Assembly: GCA_049487715.1 (NCBI GenBank)
Contig: CP150560.1
Span: 124,001-188,000, forward strand
From: Pycnococcus provasolii
Lineage: Eukaryota; Chlorophyta; Pseudoscourfieldiophyceae; Pseudoscourfieldiales
Reading direction: 5' to 3'
DNA: 64,000 bases
Shown here in pieces: positions 1 to 7,528 of this stretch (its first letter is position 1; each line of letters starts with the position of its first letter). Below the pieces are notes generated by a model. It made no database searches and was not told the DNA's origin. It saw nothing but the letters and a program-made list of their open reading frames with translations. The translations under genes were made by a program, and so were the position numbers.

Positions 1-1002
1 AACCGTGATGTCGCGATCCTCAAATATGATGTGCGCCCCAGGATTTTGCGTGACGCGCAGCATGCGCTGCAGTCCCTGCCTCTTCTGCCATGCGTTTGCC
101 TTCTTCACGGCGAGGCGCTGCTCCTGCAGGAAAACCGCGTGCTGTGCGATGGCGCAGGGGTAGCACATGCCCTTGACGTAAATCTCGCAGCACGGCGACA
201 TTGTTTTCATGCCGTACTTCTGCATGAGACGTCGCCTCTGTCGAATTGTCGCGTACATCAGGCACGGCGAGTACGGCAGCGGCAGGAAGCAGTGTACGTA
301 GTGCAGCGGCACGCAAGCGCAGCACAGTGCCTGCAGCGTTCCGTCGAACCCGAGTTTCAGGTAGTTTGCTATTCCCGCGATCCGTCTTCCCTGCACCTTT
401 TTCTCCTCGCGCAGCGCGGACGTGTTCCGGCCGAGCACGAGGCACGGCAGTGCGAGCGCGAGCGCGAACGTCCTCATGCTTTCCCTGCTCTCGATGTCAA
501 GGCTTTCGTTTGCGTAGCACGCCGTGCCTAGCAAGCCAGCTCCCCACCAGCCCGGCCTTCTCGTTTCGTTCAGCGGTTTGTAACCCGCCGCGGGGTGGAG
601 CGACCTTTCGTTTGCGCCGCGCACGATGTCGGTCCACCCGACGTTGAATTGTCTCTGCCTCCATCTGTCGAGAGCGTTCGCATCCTCCCCAAGCACGGCT
701 CCCGGGTGAATGATGCCCGAGTTGGCGTCGAGCTCCTCGAGCGCGATTTGCTTTTGGACGAGCGAGCGCAGGTCACCGTCCGTGCCCGACTTGCCGAGTT
801 CAGGCGCGGGCGCTCCCGACGCAGTCGCCTCACTTCGAGCCGCTCGACGTTCGTCCACCTCCGCCTCCGCCAGAATAGCGGCCGCCCGTCTACGAGCAGC
901 GACGAGCGCGGCCGTCTCCGCCGACTTGAGCGCACTGGGCTCCAAGGCGGAGGAGTCGCCAGGCGTGCTCCAAGGCGACCCTAACCCGACCACCCTCTCC
1001 AT
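1..1002 (-). CDS. PLAC8 (Cys-rich) family membrane protein, 3' end outside window
   Basis: The reading frame is open from an ATG at 1002 to the window edge (at least 334 codons), so the C-terminus is missing. An upstream in-frame stop lies at 1222-1224 with no other ATG between, which fixes the start. The first ~130 residues are Ala/Glu/Arg-rich and probably a coiled coil or helix. The PLAC8 domain begins near residue 175 with the signature PCLVLGRNTSAL, continues with a Cys-rich LCCACVPLHY segment, and ends with CCEIYVKGMCYPCAIAQ, which matches the family pattern CC-x5-C-x2-CA-x2-Q. PLAC8 proteins are small membrane-associated proteins linked in plants to divalent metal (Cd, Zn, Ca) handling and cell size. 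The long N-terminal extension is unlike the short plant PCR proteins. Domain assignment is firm; function is inferred from the family only. Confidence 0.82.
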   Translation of the reverse strand, partial: MERVVGLGSPWSTPGDSSALEPSALKSAETAALVAARRRAAAILAEAEVDERRAARSEATASGAPAPELGKSGTDGDLRSLVQKQIALEELDANSGIIHPGAVLGEDANALDRWRQRQFNVGWTDIVRGANERSLHPAAGYKPLNETRRPGWWGAGLLGTACYANESLDIESRESMRTFALALALPCLVLGRNTSALREEKKVQGRRIAGIANYLKLGFDGTLQALCCACVPLHYVHCFLPLPYSPCLMYATIRQRRRLMQKYGMKTMSPCCEIYVKGMCYPCAIAQHAVFLQEQRLAVKKANAWQKRQGLQRMLRVTQNPGAHIIFEDRDITV

Positions 1003-2240
1003 GAGCACGCAAGAGCGACGAGTTTGCTTTCGCTTTTGCTTTGCGCGCAGGCAGACAACAAGTTCGTCCGAGAGCTTCCCGCGGCCGCAAGAGACGGACT
1101 CCTCCCCCCACGGCCCCACCGAGGGAGGATTCAAGAGAGCCTCATAGGAGGAGCTCCGGCAGGGACCTCTCCTGAACCTTAAGGGTAACCAACGGTCTTT
1201 GCAACGGCAACGAGTGGGTCCCTAAAACCACCTATCGTAAGGAACACCTACCTTAATGAAATTACCTGTAGGGTTTTTGGCGGTGCTAACGGTCTTGAAC
1301 TCTTGAAGGGGAGGAACGAGTCTTCTCATCTCTGAGGTCTTTCGAGAGCCGGAAGACTTGAAGAAGAGAGGTTGGTCCCGTGCTGCCGACGGCTGTGGTC
1401 CCCAGCCAGCAGGCAGCAGGGACTCCGATCAGACGATACTCATAGAAGATGGATGGTCAAGGGGAACGAACCAGTAGGAAGTAGAACTAAACTTTTTACC
1501 TGACTGCCTGATGGATGGATCGATTGATGATCGGAAGCCCTTTCTTCGATCCAAAGATTGCTGCCAAAGATCAATTGGTATCAAGGAGGAACTGCACAGT
1601 GCTGCCAGTGCACCAGTTGCACACTACGATACCACCTACGATAGAACCAGCAGTCAACGAGTAGGAAGGCGTACATACTATCGTAAGTAGGTTCCTACTA
1701 CGATAGACTACCACTAGGAAGCCTATGTACGGTCTGACATCTGACGGTGTTGTTAATACCAACTACACACTATGAAGGCCTCTCCACGGACCACGGGTCG
1801 TCAACTGATGATCAGCTGACTGGCTGATGATCAGCTGATGGATGTTGATCAGCTGATGTTGATGAACTTTTCCCCCCTCCAGCAGTCCAGTGCACACTCC
1901 CACCAACCGGCCGGTCCTGTGCTCTCTTAAGGCATATATATGTGTGTCTATCGGCCGGCCATCATCACACCACACCACCACCACCAACATTAACAACAAC
2001 ACACGATACACACCGTCTCGTCAATATTGTCATTGTCATTCTGTCTTGTCAGTCTTTCTCCTACCACTCCTCATCTCATCAGTGTGTCTTACATTCTCAT
2101 CACTTCAGAGAAGTCTTACATAAATAAGTCTGATACCTTATAGTCTTTGTGTCCCTCCCTGTCCCTTTCTTTCCCACCGCCGTTTCTTCTTTTTTCCTTG
2201 TGGTTGACTGTGCTCGGTTTGGCCTTCTCCAAACATTGCA
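1003..2240. other. Intergenic region between divergent genes
   Basis: This is the shared 5' flank of the PLAC8 gene (-) and the gene at 2241 (+). No open frame looks like protein. It holds short direct repeats rich in GGTAACC/CCTACC-like words (about 1180-1260), a TGATCAGCTGA cluster near 1806-1864, and a TATA-like stretch (GCATATATATG) near 1931, about 300 bp before the downstream ATG. Confidence 0.6.
1806..1864. repeat. Cluster of TGATCAGCTGA palindromic words
   Basis: The core TGATCAGCTGA, made of overlapping palindromes TGATCA and CAGCTG, occurs three times in under 60 bp (near 1810, 1829 and 1846). It lies in the divergent promoter region and could be a factor-binding cluster, but nothing else supports that. 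Confidence 0.5.
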
Positions 2241-3542
2241 ATGGCCTTCTCGCCTAAGCCTCGATCGGCGATTCAGCAGTACACGTTCCGCCTGTTGAGG
2301 CTCGGCCTGCACTCAGCCTCCACCGAACGGATCGTGCTCGCCTTCTTCCTCGTTGTCATCGCACTGCGCATGGTCCTCATGCCCACAGTGCCGGGGTCAG
2401 GATCCTCGTCGAACGACTTTGGGAACGATAATAACGCGGGAAGAAGGCTCGCGCCTCGACCTCTTGCGCGCAGAAAGGCCGCCAACCAATATGAGACGCC
2501 CGACTTTCAGACGCTCGCCATAAACAAACTCGAGCAACTCAGAAGAAAAAATGAAATGGCAAGAAACCAAGAAGAAGTCAGGATTCACAAGAACGTCGAC
2601 GATACCGCACGCAGAATCATCGAGGATGCGAAGCGCGAGGAAAGTCAAGGACTTCTCAGCTACGATGTGAGGTCCGCGGACGATCCCGTCGAACGCGCGT
2701 TGGCCAACCACGCCACGAAGAAGAGGGCGGCTCGAAAGACGGCGCAACTTCGAATGACGGCTGACGGCGGCTGGTCCATTAACAAGCTCGGAATCGACCC
2801 AGAAAACGAAAAGGCGACGAACGCGGTGCTCGAAGGGGCTCGAAAGGTTAAGCAGGAGCTCGTCGCTGAGGTGCAGAAAAATGAAAGGGAGAACAAGCAG
2901 TTCGCGAACGTCGACGCGCTCGACGACGGCACGGCGGATATGCCACAGCTCGCTGACGAGGAGGAGCAAGAAGGAGAAGAGGAGGAGGAGGAGGAGGAGG
3001 AGGATGGACTGAGCTCGAACCTTGCGCTCGTGCTCGGAGCGGGTACTGTGGAGGCGGCGAGTGGCAACAGACTCATGGACGTCACGGAGGACGGAACGAT
3101 GAAGTTCCTCGACAAGAGCAGCGGCAAGATGTTGCGCAAGGCTGAGCGCAACGTCAACTCGTTCGCAAGGTCGGCGAAGAGGGGAAGTGACGTGATGGTG
3201 GGTGGTGGCACGCCACCGCCGCGCAACCATCGCGTGTCGTTGGCGGAGAAGATGGCCATGTCGGGCAAGAAGGTGTCTGGCTCGTTCAGCACGAGTGAAA
3301 TTCAAACAAGTGTGCTCGGAAAGCCGCCGGCGTCTGTGCTGGCGCTTATGGCCAAGGCTGCGCCAGGCGAAGCGAAATCGCAGGCTGGAAACGAGGCGGC
3401 AGCAGCACAACAGTCTTCCTCGACCAAAGTGAAACCTTCGTTCGTGTTTGGCGAGTCGGAAGATGCAGGTGGCAAAAGCAAACACCCTCACGCGTTGCGC
3501 GAAAAGTTTCTGAGTGCTGCAGCACGTGCTGCGGCGACGTGA
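2241..3542 (+). CDS. Unknown protein with an N-terminal signal-anchor
   Basis: The ORF encodes 433 residues with a good start context (GCAATGG) right after an AT/pyrimidine-rich leader. Residues 31-47 (IVLAFFLVVIALRMVLM) form one transmembrane helix after a basic N-terminus, which predicts a type II membrane protein. The rest is charged and probably helical or disordered, with an uninterrupted run of Glu near residue 250 and a Ser/Ala/Lys-rich C-terminal half. No catalytic motif or known domain was recognised. GC content and codon use match the neighbours, and the frame is clean throughout, so I consider it a real gene of unknown function. Confidence 0.7.
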   Translation: MAFSPKPRSAIQQYTFRLLRLGLHSASTERIVLAFFLVVIALRMVLMPTVPGSGSSSNDFGNDNNAGRRLAPRPLARRKAANQYETPDFQTLAINKLEQLRRKNEMARNQEEVRIHKNVDDTARRIIEDAKREESQGLLSYDVRSADDPVERALANHATKKRAARKTAQLRMTADGGWSINKLGIDPENEKATNAVLEGARKVKQELVAEVQKNERENKQFANVDALDDGTADMPQLADEEEQEGEEEEEEEEEDGLSSNLALVLGAGTVEAASGNRLMDVTEDGTMKFLDKSSGKMLRKAERNVNSFARSAKRGSDVMVGGGTPPPRNHRVSLAEKMAMSGKKVSGSFSTSEIQTSVLGKPPASVLALMAKAAPGEAKSQAGNEAAAAQQSSSTKVKPSFVFGESEDAGGKSKHPHALREKFLSAAARAAAT

Positions 3543-3712
3543 GGCCGTTTTTGGGGCCTTTTTATTCGGTAAATTATGTACAGTTGTGAACAATAATAAT
3601 AGTAATAATAAGAGCACGCTAAATAAAGCATCTTCTTCTTCTTTTTAATTGGAAATGTTGAAAAGACGATTACACTCAACACTACTCACATTCGCCATCC
3701 CTTCACTCAGCA

Positions 3713-5547
3713 TTACTTCTCCTCAGCCTCGCGCTGCACAGCGGACTTGAGATTCACCATGGGTGCAAGCAGCAGCATGGCACCGGCTGCCGCGCACAGG
3801 AGGGTGATGAAGTATGCATTCCACCCATAGTTCTTGACGATGATGGATAGGGGCACGCCAGCATTTGCGGCGCCGAGGTAGGCGATCCATCCGAGGAAGC
3901 CTTCGCTTGCTCCGACGGAGAGCGGGCCTACGAGTTCCGCGCCGCACAGCCCAATGAGCATCTGAGGCCCGTAGAGGAAGAAGCCAATCATGAAGACGAC
4001 GAACCACTGCGCCACCGCCCATGGGCCGGGCACAGCCTTGAACAGCAGGAGAGCACCCGCAACGCCTACGAGGTACGCCATCACCACCTGCACGCGCTTG
4101 CCAACCGACCCTTCGCCCGGCTTGGCACGGCTGATTGCGTAGTCGGAGATCTTGCCCGCAACGAGGCTGCCGGCGAGTCCACCGAGCTCCAGCCCGGAAA
4201 CGCGCGCTACTGCGCTGCCCACGTCCGCGACACCCTTGGCATTCAGCAGGTAAAACGTTGACCACGACGTGATGCCCTGCCTGAGCACGTAGACGAAGAA
4301 GTAGGCGAATGCCATGCCCCAGATGGCGGGTCGGCTCAGAACGTTCTTGAAGAGGATCTCCGTAAGCGACATCTCCGACTCCAGCTTCTTCTCCGGCTTC
4401 TTCTCCTCGCCCTCCTGCGCAGCCTTCTTCTCCTTTTTCGGCGCCTTTTCGACAGGTGGATATCCCATCGCCTCGGGCGAGTCTCCGACAAGATACAGCA
4501 CGAACACCGCCATCACCACGCCAACGATGCCCGGCGCCCACATGCCCCACTGCCAGCCATAGATGCGTGCGGCGTTTCCCGCGAGAAGTGGCGCGAGGAA
4601 CCCGCCGAGGTTGTGCGCGATGTTCCACATGCCCCAATATGTGCCACGCTCCTTGGTGGCAAACCAGCTGGTGAGAACGCGCGCGCACGCCGGGCCTCCG
4701 AAGCCTTGCAGCACGCCGTTGGCTGTCCAGAAGATGAGGTAGTATGCCATGGACGTCGAGTATCCGAACAGGATGTTGAACACGCCCGTCAGCGCAAGTC
4801 CGCCGGCGAGCATGACGCGCGGCGGGAACTTGGCGCCGACGACGCCGCTGACGAACTTGCTCATGCCGTATGCGATGGGAAATATGCTCGTAAGCGCTCC
4901 GATGGATGTGATGTCGAGCCCGAGCGCTTTGCCTGTGTCCGACGCGATGAGAACGGGCGCGGTGTATGTCATGGAGTTGCGAGTGAGGTAGTAGCAGCTG
5001 TACCCGAGTAGGATGCCGAGGAAGACGAATAGCCTCCTCACCTGGAATTGTCGAAGTCTGTCTTCGGGCAAGTCTGCGACGACTTCCGCGCCCCCGTTGT
5101 TGTCACTCGAGGTTGATCCTGACGCCGCTGCGGCAGAGGCACAAGCCGTTGTTGTTGTGACGACGTTGGTTGTTTTGCATGGTTTTGATGGCGCAAGCCT
5201 GAGCTTCTTCAGGGGACGACGATGAGTATTGTGGCGATACTTATCATTGTGGTGGTTAATAATTGAACTATTGCTCTGCTGCTGCCGTTGCCGCTGCTAC
5301 GAGACAGAGTGGCCGCCGCCTGAATGGCGCTCTCCCGAAGATGACGAGAGGCGAATGGAGTGGCGCCATTCCCCAAGAAACACCTCAAGCTCCTCTCCCT
5401 ACCCCCAACCTTCCTAAAAGACGAAAAAGAGTGACGCCCAAAAACCGTCCGCCGAAGCGAGTCCTTGGAAGCAGTCCTACTACTCTTATAGTCACAAAGA
5501 GGAGACCTCTGAGAGACGCCACTGACGACCACCACCCTCGTCGCCAT
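3713..5547 (-). CDS. OPA-family transporter (glycerol-3-P / hexose-P type), N-terminal part uncertain
   Basis: The main frame (3713 to about 5297) encodes the whole 12-helix OPA/MFS fold, the family of bacterial GlpT/UhpT/UhpC and SLC37. Signature elements are GYSCYYLTRNSMTY in helix 1, GMSKFVSGVVGAKFPPR after helix 2, and GTYWGMWNIAHNLGG in helix 5. A long charged loop (KAPKKEKKAAQEG region) separates the two halves. The frame has no usable ATG upstream of the conserved part. A good ATG context (GCCATGG) at 5547 opens another frame rich in Ser/Arg/Val that resembles a plastid transit peptide and stays open to a TGA at 5209-5211. The two must be joined by an intron (for example GTGTTTC near 5391 to CTCAG near 5200) or by a -1 shift at 5209-5215. 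A plastid location is an inference. Confidence 0.82.
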
Positions 5548-6119
5548 GGCGAAGAAACACACAGTGCACTCGTGAAGCGCAGAATACTACTCTTGGAGCA
5601 AGAACCCTCGCAAAGAAGGCAGGGCACGGAACAAATAGGACGGGCGGAAAGGAAACCCTTTGGAAGGAAGGAGGGGGGGGGGCCGGGGAAGATGGCCGGG
5701 TAAAAATGCCACGGTGAGTGCCACGGTGTCTTCCAAACCAACCCTCTTAACCTTAGTTATTCGCCGCTCGTCGCACCATAAAGTGCCCCTTTTGATTAAA
5801 CTGAATAGGATAATATCCAAACGGGGGTCTGATAAATAATAACCCTACCCCTACGGTAGTTTGTTTTTTTTTAAAAATAAGAACCCTAACCCAAGCCCAA
5901 GCAAAGAAACTTCATTCGCATAGGGGGGGATTTCCATTTCCTTTCGCCGCCCCCTACCCTATTTGGGCTTGGGCTTTGTTTGGGATTCCCTCCCTGTCCC
6001 CTGTGGGTTTCTTTTGGTTTCTTTGGGTTCTCTTTTTAGGGTGCCACCTCGGACAGAAATTGTGTGGAAAAAAAACCCTCAGGCTCATTATTATTCTTAC
6101 TAGCAGCTATTTATAGGCC
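5548..6119. other. Intergenic region with telomere-like motif
   Basis: This is the divergent 5' flank of the OPA transporter (-) and the LysM gene (+). It contains a G-run near 5680, short A/T stretches, and one telomere-like element GAACCCTAACCCAAGCCC at about 5881, 240 bp before the LysM start. No coding frame is convincing. Confidence 0.55.
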
Positions 6120-7004
6120 ATGTCGCTGCTCGTTCGTGGTGCGAATGGGTATGGTTCAAGTGGCAAACTGTTCAGACCAAAAGCACCTTCTTCTTCATCT
6201 AGGAGGAGTAGGTCTTCTTCTTCAAGTCATACGTTGAGTTGTAATGGTACTTCTCGGCGTTTCCTTATGAACACACGCGCGGACTTCGTCGGAGGAATCG
6301 CGGTACGACCGTACACGCTGCGAAAGGGAGATACCGCGACGTCTATCGCGGAAAAGAGAAGTACGTAAAGTGAGAGAAGAGAGTTCACGTTCCTGCGTTT
6401 TTGATTACCTTAGGAATAAACACGTGGACTCACAAACCAACCTCACCACACAGGTATCGAACTAAAACAAATCAGGGCGCTCAACCCGCTCGTGAAAGAC
6501 CTGTCAAAAATGCGAGCGGGGGACACCATCTTGCTCCCAGCCAGCAAACTCAGCAAGCGTGACAAGGACATTCTACACGGCATACACAGCGGAAGCACGA
6601 GACTGTACCCTGTGAGGCAGGGGGAGACCATCGAGGCCATCATCAAGGCGCGAGGGGTTACGCTCGAGGAGGCGCAGAAGCTCAACCCCGGCGCAAACCT
6701 CAAAAAGTTGAAGGGGGGAGAAGAAATCAACCTGCCAAGCACAGCCTTTACGGTACGTCGAACGTGCGACGCGCACGAACACAACGTCGACACAAACGAC
6801 GCGCTCACGACACACACACACACAACTACACTCGAACAAAACGAAACGAAACAGGTTCGTGAGAAGGAGTGGTTACAAGGCGCTGGCATCGTTCCGAAGG
6901 AGTACTTTGGCCAGGGCACGGGTTTGGAGAGCATTGGGCGCGTGCTTGGCTTGGTCGGCGTCGTCGCTGTCGTCACGTACGCCGTCAACAGGGCGCAGAC
7001 GTGA
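6120..7004 (+). CDS. Two-LysM protein with C-terminal membrane anchor (three exons)
   Basis: Exons 6120-6360, 6454-6752 and 6855-7004 join in frame into 229 residues. The introns (93 and 102 nt) begin GTACGT and end ACACAG or AAACAG. The first ~60 residues are Ser/Arg-rich like a plastid or mitochondrial transit peptide. LysM 1 spans YTLRKGDTATSIAEKRSIEL to MRAGDTILLPA and is interrupted by intron 1. LysM 2 runs from LYPVRQGETIEAIIKARGVT to LKGGEEINLPS. The last 25 residues contain a hydrophobic helix (VLGLVGVVAVVTYAV), so the LysMs face away from a C-terminal anchor. LysM domains bind GlcNAc polymers such as peptidoglycan or chitin; an organellar LysM protein would suit a peptidoglycan-like or other glycan ligand, but that is inference. 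Confidence 0.85.
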
Positions 7005-7108
7005 CAAGAAGGTATTCACAAATACAGTAGGTGCTGAAGGAAGGACTTTCTGGACAAGAACACAGTGTAATGGAAAAAGGGGACCAAAAAGGAAGCGAAA
7101 CCTCAAAA

Positions 7109-7170
7109 CCCCGAACCCGAACCCGAACCCGAATCCTAACCCTAACCCTAACCCTAACCCTAACCCTAAC
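7109..7170 (+). repeat. Telomere-like CCCTAA array with degenerate CCCGAA start
   Basis: Four CCCGAA-type units grade into about six perfect CCCTAA units. The array is intergenic, 360 bp upstream of the gene starting at 7529 and 105 bp after the LysM stop. Confidence 0.95.
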
Positions 7171-7528
7171 GGTCCTCGACGACGCCCCCTCTCGCCCCTC
7201 GCCTGTTGGACTTTTCGTCTTTTCCTCCTCTCGCTCGCTTGCCCTCGCCTCGCATTGTCGCTGATCGATCGATGGAACCCCAAGCAACAGCGATCTAACC
7301 TTAAGGCTGATCGCGGATCGCTGATCGCTCGCGGGCACCCATCGATCATCGATCTCGTAGTACCGGGTAGGAATAGGCGAAAAGGGTGCCGAACGACTTT
7401 TGGCCGAACGACGACTTTTGTCCGACGACGACGAGCAGGTAGGAATAGGCCTCCCTTACCCCTTACCCCATGTGTCACCTGTTGTATAATAATACATTCT
7501 TGCCTCTCTTTTCTTTTCTTTTGTGGTG

